A stretch of DNA of 64,000 nt from CALUVN01 sp944323595 (GCA_963931255.1 OZ006972.1:1922001-1986000); one strand, 5' to 3'. Shown: positions 15,584-24,800, counted from the stretch's first letter. A program made the numbers and translations. The notes: generated by a model not told the origin, from the sequence alone.

Positions 15584-16522
15584 TTATCTCTGTGCTTCAG
15601 CTAAGAATTTGTCATATTCAAGTTTAACAAGTTTTGGATTTACAGAAAGTGTCTGGTGATTGTCGAGAGCCTTTTCCATTGCTGCGGCATAAGTCTCATT
15701 ATCTCCGTTTTTCTTTGCAATTTGCGCCTGTATATAGTATAAATCACCGTTATCGCCGCAATTTTGGATTGCTGTTTGGATTACTCCGGCGGCTTCTTGT
15801 AAATTCCCTGCTTTTGCGAGGATTTTTGAGTAAACTTCATAGGCATCAATATCTTTCGGGTTAAGTTCCAGAGTCTTATTAAGTTTTTCTGCTGCAGCAT
15901 CATAATCCCCGTTTTCGTAGTCAATTACCGCTAGGTTATAGTACGCCCAGCTGTATTCTGGCGATAGTTCCAGTACTTTATGAAATTTTTCTGTTGCACC
16001 TGCGTAGTCACCTGTATCTTTTAAGATATTTCCTATATAAAATTGTGCGTATATGTCTTCATCATTTAAATCAATAGTTTTTTGAAAATTTATGAGTGCA
16101 TTTTCTTTGTCATCTTTTTTTAGATAGCATATACCGAGATTAAAAAATGAATTAGAATCATCAGAATCGGTTTGCAGAACTTTTTCAAAACATTCTATTG
16201 CTTTGTCGTATTCTTGTTTTTCGATATAAACCAAGCCGAGATTGTAGTAGGCATCAATTTCTTCCGGTGCGGCTTCTATTGCTTTTTGATAGAAATATTC
16301 CGCTTTGTCATAATTTTTTAGTTTTTCATAGACAATACCTAAATTATAGAAAATACCGCTGTCCGACGGAAAAATTTTGGCAAGGTATAGAAAGTGCTGT
16401 AGAGCTTCTTCCGGAAATCCGGTGTCCAGTAAAAGTACTGCAAGCTGTCTTCTTGCCTGAAAATTCGATTGATCTTCTTTCAAAATATTTTGAAGTTCTT
16501 CTATTTTATCCAGATTTGACAT
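15584..16522 (-). CDS. TPR-repeat protein
   Basis: The 312 residues are almost entirely tetratricopeptide repeats, about eight of 34 residues, with the usual W/Y-L/Y-G-A-Y-A-P pattern (for example YNLGLVYIEKQEYDKAIECF). There is no signal peptide or membrane segment, so it is a cytoplasmic scaffold for protein contacts; partners are unknown. It lies upstream of proS on the same strand with a 113-base gap. Its ATG has an extended -10 box (TGTTATGAT) six bases upstream and no Shine-Dalgarno. Confidence 0.88.
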   Translation of the reverse strand: MSNLDKIEELQNILKEDQSNFQARRQLAVLLLDTGFPEEALQHFLYLAKIFPSDSGIFYNLGIVYEKLKNYDKAEYFYQKAIEAAPEEIDAYYNLGLVYIEKQEYDKAIECFEKVLQTDSDDSNSFFNLGICYLKKDDKENALINFQKTIDLNDEDIYAQFYIGNILKDTGDYAGATEKFHKVLELSPEYSWAYYNLAVIDYENGDYDAAAEKLNKTLELNPKDIDAYEVYSKILAKAGNLQEAAGVIQTAIQNCGDNGDLYYIQAQIAKKNGDNETYAAAMEKALDNHQTLSVNPKLVKLEYDKFLAEAQR

Positions 16523-16528
16523 AATTTA

Positions 16529-16537
16529 ATCATAACA
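16529..16537 (-). promoter_or_regulatory. Extended -10 promoter (TGTTATGAT), probably leaderless
   Basis: On the minus strand TGT-TATGAT is followed by six bases and the ATG of the TPR gene. It deviates at one base from the TATAAT consensus. Confidence 0.5.
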
Positions 16538-16613
16538 GTATTTTTCTATATGTGCAAATATGTTGCTTTTTTATCCCGAATAGTTTAAAATTACTGAATA
16601 AGAGGAGTGTATT

Positions 16614-17285
16614 ATGAAATTTAAAATTATAACTTTTATATTATTGGTGATGTTGTCTATTCAAAGCGTTTTTGCCGCACCTTTTCAGGCTGACGCTAAG
16701 ACAAAGCGTATCCCTGCGGGAACTAAATTTACATTAAAGTTTCTTGACCCTGTGACATCTCTCGGGGGAAATGCTGATTTTTCTGCGATTATGATGAATG
16801 ATCAGACTGCGGAAACCGATGTTATTTTGCCGTCCGGCTCTGTTGTGAGAGGTGCTATCAATAGAATAGTTCCTGCAAGAAGATTTTCTAAGGGAGCTAT
16901 TGTTTATCTTGACTTTGACCATGTTGTTACACCTAACGGTCGTCAGGTGCCATTGTCAATGGCTGTTGTCGGCAGAGCAGATTTGACGACTGACGGCGGA
17001 ATTACTACTACCAGAGGTTACTGGGATGCTGTAAAAGAAAATGGTCGTAAAACAAAAGAAATTACTAAAAATGCAATAGACTGGGCTGATTATACTTTTG
17101 ATAATGCTGCTGCAAGATATACTATGGTGACTCTAAGTGCTATAGGCGGCGGTATTGGCGGCGGTGCTTATTTTGTTTACGATAGTATTGCTGATATGAT
17201 TAGAAAAGGTAAAGATGTAGCGCTTCCTGCAGGTGAAATTATGAATGTAATTCTTGTTGAACCTATTGATGTACCTGTAATTTAG
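16614..17285 (+). CDS. Exported protein with a VirB10/TrbI C-terminal-like barrel
   Basis: Residues 1-21 are a signal peptide. The mature protein follows the plan of the VirB10/TrbI C-terminal domain. An early IPAGTKFTLKFLDPV strand is followed by DVILPSGSVVRGAINRIVPA and DFDHVVTPNGRQVPL. A helical hairpin with a glycine-rich turn (about 155-200) comes next, and the end reads VALPAGEIMNVILVEP. In VirB10 this fold lines an outer-membrane pore. No other conjugation or type IV secretion gene is nearby, so this is a fold-level inference only. An AGAGGAG ribosome site precedes the ATG. It probably forms an operon with the following glycosyltransferase (18-base gap). Confidence 0.7.
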   Translation: MKFKIITFILLVMLSIQSVFAAPFQADAKTKRIPAGTKFTLKFLDPVTSLGGNADFSAIMMNDQTAETDVILPSGSVVRGAINRIVPARRFSKGAIVYLDFDHVVTPNGRQVPLSMAVVGRADLTTDGGITTTRGYWDAVKENGRKTKEITKNAIDWADYTFDNAAARYTMVTLSAIGGGIGGGAYFVYDSIADMIRKGKDVALPAGEIMNVILVEPIDVPVI

Positions 17286-17302
17286 TTTATGGCAGGATTG
17301 AT

Positions 17303-18244
17303 GTGACAATTGCAAATTTTTTCAAATACAAAAAACTAAGGTTGCTTGAATTCAGAAACAAACTTTTTACGGCTATATTTTATAATAAACTAACTCTATA
17401 TTTATTTTCAAAACGTTATTTTAAGTATAAAAATAAGCCGTCATTAAAAATTGGTTTTCTCAGGCTTCATAATGAAGAAAATACGATTATACCGTGTTTA
17501 ATGTCTGTGGATTATATGTTTGATAAAATTGTTGTAATTTATTCAGATATTACTGATGATAGTCTGAATCATTTGTATGATTATATTCAAAAAAATAATC
17601 TGCAGGAAAAATATCTTATTGAAAAATATCCTTATAATGTTTATCCGCCTCATCATGAAATTTATTTTTTAAAGAGTCATTTTTTTTTACCAACCAAGAG
17701 TTACCTCTCTGCGTATTACCGGTTCGGATTTAATATATGCAAAAAACTTGCAAAAGGACATAACGGATTTGTTGCAAAAATTGATGCTGATCAAATTTAT
17801 CTGCCGGATTGCTTTATAGAAATTGAAAAAATGATGGAAGATGACCATTATGCATATCTTGTGAATTCTTATGGCGGATTTGACGGACATATCAATGGTA
17901 ATGAGTACAAAATAGATTATTCTCATGGTAATACAGGACGTAACGGATTTTATACTGACCACATAATTATTCCGTTTTCTCTTATTAATTTTACCTTTTA
18001 TAACATGGAAATAAAAAACAGCCCTCATAAGGTTGCATGGGAACGGCTGCAGCATCCTTTGCTATGGTTAGGACTGCAGAAACAATCAAATTCACCTATG
18101 TGGTTCCATTTTGATAGAAAAATACCTTATAAAACTGCCAATTTAAAAAAATTGACAGAAGAACAGAAAAATCTTTATTATAAGAATATTTATCCACTTT
18201 TAGTGAAAACAAATTCTCCATACAAGGATTTGATTATAGAATAA
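17303..18244 (+). CDS. Putative GT-A fold glycosyltransferase
   Basis: The protein contains LKIGFLRLHNEENTIIPCLMSV near residue 50 and the acidic motif AKIDADQIYLPDC near residue 155, resembling family 2-like glycosyltransferases acting on surface glycans. It has no membrane helix and 313 residues. The start is a GTG preceded by GGCAGGATTGAT. It follows the VirB10-like gene closely and is probably co-transcribed. It converges on the GGDEF gene with a 14-base gap. Donor and acceptor are unknown. Confidence 0.7.
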   Translation: MTIANFFKYKKLRLLEFRNKLFTAIFYNKLTLYLFSKRYFKYKNKPSLKIGFLRLHNEENTIIPCLMSVDYMFDKIVVIYSDITDDSLNHLYDYIQKNNLQEKYLIEKYPYNVYPPHHEIYFLKSHFFLPTKSYLSAYYRFGFNICKKLAKGHNGFVAKIDADQIYLPDCFIEIEKMMEDDHYAYLVNSYGGFDGHINGNEYKIDYSHGNTGRNGFYTDHIIIPFSLINFTFYNMEIKNSPHKVAWERLQHPLLWLGLQKQSNSPMWFHFDRKIPYKTANLKKLTEEQKNLYYKNIYPLLVKTNSPYKDLIIE

Positions 18245-18258
18245 TATATATATCTTCT

Positions 18259-20046
18259 TTAATTTTTTCCTACCTGATTTCTGCCGTTGTTTTTTGCATT
18301 GTAGAGTCGTTTATCTGCTGCTTCAATCAATTCTGACGGAGTTTCTCCATCAAACGGGTATGTTGAAACGCCAAGGCTTATTGTTACATGGGTTTCCTTG
18401 TCATTATTAAGTTTAAATATTTTTTGCGACACGATTGTACAAATTTTTTCTGCAGTTGTTATTGCTTCATCTTTTCCTGCATTCGGTAGGATTATGCTCA
18501 TTTCTTCTCCGCCGTAACGGCATACTACATCTGTTGCGCGGACATTGCGTTTCAGTATTTGCGCAACCTGCCTTAATACGGCATCTCCTGATTGGTGTCC
18601 GTAAGTATCATTGAATTTCTTAAAGAAATCTATATCAATTATTATCAGTGAAAAATTAGTTTCATAACGTTTAGAATGTTCAACATTCATTTTCATTTGA
18701 TCTTGAAAATATCTGTGGTTGTAAAGATCAGTAAGCCCGTCTGTTGTTGCAAGTTTGTACTGCTGTTCAAAGTCGCGGGATTTAATCAGATATTTTACGA
18801 TAAGAGATGTTATGAAAGCTAGAATTACCGCAAGAAGCGGATATATTAGCTCTATCCAGATATTTGAAAGTTTCATTGCATAGTATGAGAAAATTACATA
18901 AGCCATATAGATAGCAACTGTACTTGTTGAGGCGATTATGGCTGATGAAATTTGCATAACTAACAATGCTGTTATTAGTGCCAGTATAATACTTACTATA
19001 ACGGTTACGTGTTTTCCTGCTTTTGTTATAAAGTTGTTATCAATAAGATTATTGACGTATGTTGCCTGAACTTCTACCCCGGGATAAATCTTTCCTGCCG
19101 GAACTGTTTTTATGTCAAAAAGGCTTGCGGCTGTTGTTCCGAAATAGATGATTTTATTTTTGAACGAATAATTTAAATCAGTAGGTTCACCTTTTATTTT
19201 TTTGATTAATTTATACATCGGGATATGCGTATAAGTACCGCTTGGACCGTACCAATTTAGTATAGCACTTCCGTCTTTGTCAAGATAAACTTTTCTGTCG
19301 CCTAATATGAGATTTGAATTTTTATCTACAACATAAGACTTGATATCCTGTCCCTCTACTGTTTTCAGGTAATCTAAACCTACTTTCAAGCCGAGGTGCG
19401 GATAGAATTTATTCTGATATCGTGCAAACATCGGCATTTTTCTGAGGATACCGTCATCTGCTCTGGATACATTTATTATCCCGACATTTGATGTTGAATT
19501 TAGTATATCAGAGAGTATTGCGCGGCAATTTGAGAAAGTAATATCATCAAAATTTATATCGTCAGAGTGATTTTCAACCTGTATAGCCAGTGTGTCAGGT
19601 AATTTTACCGGCTTTCTCAGTTCTTCCGGCTGGTTATCAAAGTTCATTGCCGTGTATACATTAGGGTATTTTTTCATGGCTTCAACAAGCGCTTTGTCTG
19701 CATTTGGTTTGCTTTTTAAGGATTTTACAAACATAAGGTCAAATGCTATAATTTTGGGCTGCTGCTGTTCCAGATATTCAATCATTTGAGCGTATATGTC
19801 ACGCGTAAGCGGCCATTCCCCGTAATTGTCAAGGATGTATTCATAACTGGCATCATCTATTGCTACAATTACAATATCGTCATTAACCTTTTTGGCATTG
19901 GCGTTAATCATAACGGTTTGCCTCAAGTCAAAGGTTCTGCTTTCCACTATGTCTATAAATGAGTTTAAATTTGTCTTTTTAAATCCCCAGAATAATAAGC
20001 TTAATATCAGTATTAAACCGATAAGATATAATATTTTTTTCAGCAT
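18259..20046 (-). CDS. CHASE2-GGDEF diguanylate cyclase
   Basis: An N-terminal membrane helix is followed by an extracytoplasmic CHASE2 sensor domain (about 30-320; DIVIVAIDDASYEYI, PKIIAFDLMFVKSL, FGTTAASLFDIK). Three closely spaced transmembrane helices (about 345-425) lead to a GGDEF domain with RYGGEEMSIIL, an active-type GGEE signature. It should make cyclic di-GMP in response to an outside signal. An in-frame GTG lies two codons upstream, but the ATG used here has an AAGAGAG ribosome site at proper spacing. No GGDEF-recognition partner is visible nearby. Confidence 0.93.
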   Translation of the reverse strand: MLKKILYLIGLILILSLLFWGFKKTNLNSFIDIVESRTFDLRQTVMINANAKKVNDDIVIVAIDDASYEYILDNYGEWPLTRDIYAQMIEYLEQQQPKIIAFDLMFVKSLKSKPNADKALVEAMKKYPNVYTAMNFDNQPEELRKPVKLPDTLAIQVENHSDDINFDDITFSNCRAILSDILNSTSNVGIINVSRADDGILRKMPMFARYQNKFYPHLGLKVGLDYLKTVEGQDIKSYVVDKNSNLILGDRKVYLDKDGSAILNWYGPSGTYTHIPMYKLIKKIKGEPTDLNYSFKNKIIYFGTTAASLFDIKTVPAGKIYPGVEVQATYVNNLIDNNFITKAGKHVTVIVSIILALITALLVMQISSAIIASTSTVAIYMAYVIFSYYAMKLSNIWIELIYPLLAVILAFITSLIVKYLIKSRDFEQQYKLATTDGLTDLYNHRYFQDQMKMNVEHSKRYETNFSLIIIDIDFFKKFNDTYGHQSGDAVLRQVAQILKRNVRATDVVCRYGGEEMSIILPNAGKDEAITTAEKICTIVSQKIFKLNNDKETHVTISLGVSTYPFDGETPSELIEAADKRLYNAKNNGRNQVGKN

Positions 20047-20072
20047 ACACACTCTCTTCTTGAAAAATCAAA

Positions 20073-20249
20073 TTACTTTGTTATTTCAGTATAGTGGAAT
20101 GATGAAGATTTGGCAATAAAATTTTTCATTAAAAATTGTTTTTCAAGGATAAAATTATTTAATTTAAGCACATCTGTGGAATATGAGAGTTCATCAGGAT
20201 TTTTAAGATATTTCAGCAGGCATTTTTCGTGGAGGTTCATTATTTTCAT
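20073..20249 (-). CDS. Possible small protein upstream of the cyclase
   Basis: A 58-codon open frame (MKIMNLHEKCLLKYLKNPDE...) ends 26 bases before the diguanylate cyclase ATG on the same strand. An AAGG sequence sits 11 bases before the second ATG (at 20240), which is the likelier start and would give 55 residues. The predicted product is helical and charged, with no signal peptide or known motif. Its position suggests a short first gene of the cyclase operon. Coding status is uncertain and rests on the ribosome site and the tight spacing. Confidence 0.45.
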   Translation of the reverse strand: MKIMNLHEKCLLKYLKNPDELSYSTDVLKLNNFILEKQFLMKNFIAKSSSFHYTEITK

Positions 20250-20380
20250 CACCTTATAATATGTTCGACTTGTTTATATTATTTCAAATTGTAAATTAAA
20301 TTACATCAACCTTTTATACGTTTTGAACGTGCTCTCTACTGCATTTGTACTATCAGGACTATTCAAAAATAGCGCAGGAC

Positions 20381-20409
20381 TTGAATTTAAATTGTATTTA
20401 GTGTATAAT
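20381..20409 (+). promoter_or_regulatory. Sigma-70-type promoter of rpsU
   Basis: TTGAAT and TATAAT are separated by exactly 17 bases. The box lies 46 bases before the rpsU ATG, leaving room for a short leader with a GGTGGTG ribosome site. Confidence 0.75.
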
Positions 20410-20455
20410 ATATATACAGCACTAGTACAAGAAATATAAAGGTGGTGAAAACATA

Positions 20456-20629
20456 ATGGCAGAAGTTAAAGTCGGCGAAAACGAATCAATTGAAAGCGCA
20501 TTGCGTCGTTTCAAGAAAAAAATTCAAAAAGCCGGTATTCTTTCAGAAGTTAAAAAACGCGAAAGATACGAAAAACCAAGCGTTAAAAGAAAACGTAAAT
20601 CTGAAGCTGCTCGCAAACGTAAAGTGTAA
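20456..20629 (+). CDS. rpsU: 30S ribosomal protein bS21
   Basis: The 57-residue product begins MAEVKVGENESIESALRRF and ends in a very basic tail (KRKRKSEAARKRKV). This matches bS21, the small ribosomal protein near the mRNA exit that helps initiation. The typical bS21 features are the SIESALRRFKK helix and the K-R-x-R-Y-E-K-P-S segment. It is a single-gene unit with its own promoter and terminator. Confidence 0.95.
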   Translation: MAEVKVGENESIESALRRFKKKIQKAGILSEVKKRERYEKPSVKRKRKSEAARKRKV

Positions 20630-20652
20630 GCACTCGGAAGTTATAAATTTAG

Positions 20653-20688
20653 AAAAGATGTTGAGTTTTGTTGCTTAACATCTTTTTT
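20653..20688 (+). terminator. Rho-independent terminator of rpsU
   Basis: AAGATGTTGAG pairs with CTTAACATCTT (one G-U pair) and is followed by a run of T. Confidence 0.85.
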
Positions 20689-20720
20689 GTATTAAAGTTT
20701 TTCGCTGCAAATAGGTGTGA

Positions 20721-20870
20721 CCGGATATTACACCGGAGGAATTTGAGCTGGCTGCACTGGATACAGGTACAGAATGCCGTGTCAAAGACGGTGTATTCAA
20801 AGGTAAGCTTGCCGGTATTCTCATAAATCCTCAGGCTCTGATTGTTAAAATTAGTCCGGATAAAAATTAA
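20721..20870 (+). pseudogene. Remnant of a NusG/KOW-like transcription factor C-terminus
   Basis: A 49-codon frame with no start codon ends at a TAA. The encoded tail PDITPEEFELAALDTG and CRVKDGVFKGKLAGIL followed by NPQALIVKIS resembles the linker and KOW domain of NusG/UpxY-type antiterminators, where a V-x-D-G-x-[FL]-K-G-x-x-G pattern is usual. Stop codons (TAG, TGA) lie directly upstream in the same frame, and no N-terminal NGN domain is seen in the 30 bases between it and the rpsU terminator. It is therefore probably a decayed fragment. A functional stand-alone KOW peptide would need a non-standard start. Confidence 0.45.
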
Positions 20871-20961
20871 TAATATTCCAACGCTTAAATACGCATTATC
20901 TTATTATTAAGCTAACCTACATCTATAGGTGGATTATCAAAATTGAAATGCCTATTTAAAT

Positions 20962-22044
20962 TTATTTTGTTTCAATATAATTTGTGTTTGGAATATATTC
21001 GCTTTGAGTATGTTCGTTGATGTTAATTTTATTGATAATTTTAGCGCGTTTTTTACGGAACAACATATCAACAAAAGCTTCCAAACGGGTGATAAATCCT
21101 GCTTCTCCGGTATGTTCATCTATTGTGAGATGTAAAATAGGTTTGTTAAATGATTTTGCACGGCGGATAATTCTTTCTATCATTAATGAATCAGGTCCGC
21201 AACCAAATGCTGTCAGGGTAATTATACCGTCGATTTTATTATCTTTCAGGTAATGTCCTGCAGTACCTGTCATTTCAAATTCATTAGCCCAGTAGTGTTC
21301 CTGTCCTAGTGAATTAATCCCGTCCATCATCTGTTCATTTGATAATTGCAATGAAGTGCATACTCTTACATCCATTGCTTCAAGTTTATCAAATATTTTC
21401 ATTGAAGCCCGTTCATCATAGATATTATATCCGTGTGATACCAGTGCAATAGTTATAGGATATTCTTTTGTAGAACTTTCTATAAATACTTTGCCCTGAA
21501 GAGCATAGTTCATTGCTTTTTTATAACTCATGCCTGACTTTGACATAATATGGAAATTGTTATAGCATCTCCAGCCGGCTTTTGAAGCTTTTTTTATAAT
21601 TTTTTCATCAGTTATACCGAAAGGAGCAGCCATTTCTTTTAAAAATTCATATATACCGTGATTTTTTTCTGATTTATCAAGAGTTGCTTCTATCATCGTA
21701 AAATCTTTTTTAACAACATTTCTGACTAAATCAGGAAGTCCTCTGATTTTAGAGCAGTTGTAAATTTTAGGCGCGATTGACTGGAGAGACGGTACAAGAA
21801 TTTTATCTACTCCTTTATCAATTAAATTAAGTACATGACCTATGTATATTTTAATAGGCAGACAAGTTTCCGTTACAACCAGCGCAGAACCGCTTGACAT
21901 TGTTTGTTTTGTCGTAACGTCTGATAAAACTATCTTAATCCCTAAATCTGTAAAGAATCCGTAGTAAAACGGATAATTGTGGTAAAATGACATTCCACGC
22001 GGAATACCTATTACTTTTTCATTGTTTGTTTTTGTTTTTTCCAT
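20962..22044 (-). CDS. DUF2229 protein related to 2-hydroxyacyl-CoA dehydratase/activase
   Basis: The 360-residue protein starts with the DUF2229 signature VIGIPRGMSFYHNYPFYYGFF, then has VVTETCLPIKIYIGHV and the cysteines in PKIYNCSKIRGLPDLVRN. A later segment GIITLTAFGCGPDSLMIERI and LTIDEHTGEAGFITRLEAF matches the BcrC/BadD/HgdB-like part of the family. Members are iron-sulfur proteins of unknown function, often fused to a dehydratase activase; here only the second half exists, with no activase nearby. Likely Fe-S ligands are the cysteines in TETCLP, YNCSK and FGCGP. No strong Shine-Dalgarno is seen. Confidence 0.78.
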   Translation of the reverse strand: MEKTKTNNEKVIGIPRGMSFYHNYPFYYGFFTDLGIKIVLSDVTTKQTMSSGSALVVTETCLPIKIYIGHVLNLIDKGVDKILVPSLQSIAPKIYNCSKIRGLPDLVRNVVKKDFTMIEATLDKSEKNHGIYEFLKEMAAPFGITDEKIIKKASKAGWRCYNNFHIMSKSGMSYKKAMNYALQGKVFIESSTKEYPITIALVSHGYNIYDERASMKIFDKLEAMDVRVCTSLQLSNEQMMDGINSLGQEHYWANEFEMTGTAGHYLKDNKIDGIITLTAFGCGPDSLMIERIIRRAKSFNKPILHLTIDEHTGEAGFITRLEAFVDMLFRKKRAKIINKININEHTQSEYIPNTNYIETK

Positions 22045-22170
22045 GCTGCTATTCGTGTCCTAAATTATTTACTACTCTTATAATACTTCAAATAATATTT
22101 TTTGACCATAGTATATTAAAAAATGTTTATTTTTTGTCAGCTTCCAATTGCTAATTTATTATTATAGTGT

Positions 22171-23481
22171 ATGAAAAAGAGAAAAGTAAATCTATTATTT
22201 GATGTTACACTTTTGCTTAACGAATCTTCTGCAAACGGCAGGCGTGCAGGTCAATATTTTGTTGCTTATAACTTGCTTATGCAGCTTTTGAAATGTGATA
22301 ATCTCCACATCACTCTTTTCAGTGAATACAGACAATATATTTTCTTAAGTGAATTTGTCCGTAAACATTTGAAAGATTACAGTAAATTTTCAGTTTATTC
22401 CTATAATACCTGGATTGACAGAATGACAATTTCGATTTCAAGAATGCTTTTGAAATGTCAAAAAAAATTGGGTCGTGATAATATTCTGAAAAAATTTATT
22501 CGTTTTATCGGTTACAGAATTTTTTATGTATATGAACGATTTTTTAGTAAACCTCACATGAAGGATTACGATGCATTTTTTACCCCAAGCGATCCTATAT
22601 CATCAGATATTATGCGTATTAAACACTTAAAAAAATATGCTTTTTTACATGATACGGTTCCTGTGTCTTTGAAAGATTTTTATCTGTATAACAATCCTTT
22701 TATGGAATGGTTTAATTATCTGGAAAACTCGCTCTCAACTGAATGTACTTATTTTACAAATTCAGAGGCAACTAAAAATGATTTTTTGACTTACTATCCT
22801 TTTCTAGACGATAAACAGTTTCATGTTGCTCTTCTTGGTGCATCAGAACGTTTTCAGCCCGTTAAAAATCAGGATTTAATAAAGTCGGTAAAACTAAAGT
22901 ATGACATTCCTACAGATAAAAAATATGCATTTATCCTGTCATCGTTTGATCCGCGTAAAAATTTCTTTTTTGCTCTTGATAATTTTTTAGAATTTATTAA
23001 ATCTTCCGAAATAGATGATATTGTACTTGTTATTGCAGGTGCTATCAGGGAGTCTTTCCGAGATGTAATGGAGAGAAAACTTGAATCTCTTCCTCTTGAT
23101 GTGAAAGATAAAATTCTTAAAATTGGTTATGTTGATGATGAAGATGTGCCTGTTTTGTTATCCGGTGCATTAATGTTTGTAATGCCTTCAATTTATGAGG
23201 GGTTCGGGATGCCCGTATTAGAGGCAATGAAGTGTGAATGTCCTGTAATTTGTTCAAAGACCTCTGCTATGCCTGAGGTTATCGGGGATTGCGGAATAAT
23301 GGTTGATCCTTATGAAGATGCCGAGATGATTTCTGCTTACAGCAAAATGTATTTTAATGAAACTTTTCGTAAAAAATGTATAGCCAAGGGTGTATCCAGA
23401 GCAAAAAAATTTACATGGGAACGCTGTGCAGGTGTTATTATTGATACTATTTTGTCTGACTTCGGAGTATCGGACAAATGA
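22171..23481 (+). CDS. Family 4 glycosyltransferase (first of tandem pair)
   Basis: The GT-B fold C-terminal half has the GT4 donor-site signature MPSIYEGFGMPVLEAMKCECP, with the conserved E-x7-E, after AFILSSFDPRKNFFFAL, the typical start of the second Rossmann domain. The protein is 436 residues without signal peptide or membrane helix, so it acts at the cytoplasmic face of the membrane. A near-paralogue overlaps its stop codon by four bases (ATGA). Products are probably mannose- or similar hexose-linked surface glycans, but the sugar is not known. Confidence 0.88.
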   Translation: MKKRKVNLLFDVTLLLNESSANGRRAGQYFVAYNLLMQLLKCDNLHITLFSEYRQYIFLSEFVRKHLKDYSKFSVYSYNTWIDRMTISISRMLLKCQKKLGRDNILKKFIRFIGYRIFYVYERFFSKPHMKDYDAFFTPSDPISSDIMRIKHLKKYAFLHDTVPVSLKDFYLYNNPFMEWFNYLENSLSTECTYFTNSEATKNDFLTYYPFLDDKQFHVALLGASERFQPVKNQDLIKSVKLKYDIPTDKKYAFILSSFDPRKNFFFALDNFLEFIKSSEIDDIVLVIAGAIRESFRDVMERKLESLPLDVKDKILKIGYVDDEDVPVLLSGALMFVMPSIYEGFGMPVLEAMKCECPVICSKTSAMPEVIGDCGIMVDPYEDAEMISAYSKMYFNETFRKKCIAKGVSRAKKFTWERCAGVIIDTILSDFGVSDK

Positions 23482-24800
23482 TTCTTAAAAAGCAGATAAA
23501 AAAGAATCTGTTATTTGATATAACTTTACTGGTATTTGCGACACCTGAAGATGGTTGTCGCGGTGGGTTGTATTTTGTGGCTTATAACCTGCTTCTCTCT
23601 TTTTTGGCGTCGAATGAGTTTAATCTTGTTTTATATGTTGATCACAGGCGATTTTTTAAGCTGAAGTCTTTTATTAAAAATAACCTGTCGGGATACAATA
23701 ATTTTTCTGTTTATGAGTATAAACCTTATTCTTTATGGTCAAAGTTGTTTTCTTTTTGTTTTTCCTTGACTTACTATTATAAAAAAACAGAAAAAGACTC
23801 TTTATTTAGAAAAATATTGCGATTTGTTGCATACAAGTATATTGCTGTATATGAAAAATTTTTCTATCGTCCTGATTTTAGTAAATACGATGCTTTTTTT
23901 TCACCTTTCGATCCGTTATCTCCGGAAATATTAAATTCAAATAATCTTAAAAAATATGTTTTTCTCCATGATACACTGCCTGTAGTTTTAAAAGATTTTT
24001 ATAGACCGGAGCAGACTTACACCTACTGGTATGATTGTATAGAGCCATCATTATCCGAAAAAGTTACTTATTTTGTAAATTCAATATCCACAAAGAATGA
24101 CTTTTTAAAATTTTATCCTTTTTTACGCGAAGAACAGTTTAATGTAGTTTACCTTGGAGCGAGTGAAAGATTTTCTCCGTGTTCTGATATTGACAAGATT
24201 AGCAGGGTAAAGGCTAAATTTTCTATACCTGTTTCTACGAAATACTTTATGCTTCTTTCATCATTTGATCCTAAAAAGAATTTCTTTTTTGCTGTAAATA
24301 ATTTTATTGAGTTTGTAAAAAGATATAAAATTGAAGATGTTGATATAATTATTTGTGGTGGAATTAGAGACATGTTTAAAACAGAATTTTTTGATTTTTT
24401 AAATACACTGCCGGAAATTTATAAAAGCAAAGTCATATACACCGGTTACGTTGATGATGAAGATGTGCCTGTATTAATGTCGGGTGCTTGTGCTTTTTTG
24501 ATGCCCTCATTATATGAGGGATTCGGGATGCCTATTTTAGAAGCAATGAAGTGCGGGTGTCCGGTGATTTGTTCAAACACATCCGCGATGCCGGAAGTTA
24601 TTGGAGACTGTGGTATTCAGATTGACCCGCGTAGTGATGAAGATATGTTTAATGCCTATAAGAAAATGTATTTTGATAATGAATTTCGTCTTGAATGTTC
24701 AAAAAAAGGGTTAAAAAGGGCTGAATTTTTTACCTGGGAAAGGTGTTCAGGATTAATTATGGATAAAATATGTTCGGATTTTGAGGTTGACAAATCTTAG
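23478..24800 (+). CDS. Family 4 glycosyltransferase (second of tandem pair)
   Basis: The protein parallels its upstream neighbour along the whole length: LLFDITLLVFATPEDG..., YDAFFSPFDPLSPEIL, a shared GYVDDEDVPVL and MPSLYEGFGMPILEAMKCGCP. Both have 436-440 residues, which indicates a tandem duplication followed by divergence. The N-terminal acceptor-binding half is the less similar part, as expected if the two enzymes add successive sugars to one glycan. It is translationally coupled to the first copy. Confidence 0.88.
   Translation: MILKKQIKKNLLFDITLLVFATPEDGCRGGLYFVAYNLLLSFLASNEFNLVLYVDHRRFFKLKSFIKNNLSGYNNFSVYEYKPYSLWSKLFSFCFSLTYYYKKTEKDSLFRKILRFVAYKYIAVYEKFFYRPDFSKYDAFFSPFDPLSPEILNSNNLKKYVFLHDTLPVVLKDFYRPEQTYTYWYDCIEPSLSEKVTYFVNSISTKNDFLKFYPFLREEQFNVVYLGASERFSPCSDIDKISRVKAKFSIPVSTKYFMLLSSFDPKKNFFFAVNNFIEFVKRYKIEDVDIIICGGIRDMFKTEFFDFLNTLPEIYKSKVIYTGYVDDEDVPVLMSGACAFLMPSLYEGFGMPILEAMKCGCPVICSNTSAMPEVIGDCGIQIDPRSDEDMFNAYKKMYFDNEFRLECSKKGLKRAEFFTWERCSGLIMDKICSDFEVDKS

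Noticed and set aside
16614..17285. Evidence for a conjugative element
   Set aside because: The VirB10-like fold is the only hint; no relaxase, VirB4, coupling protein, integrase or att site is visible.
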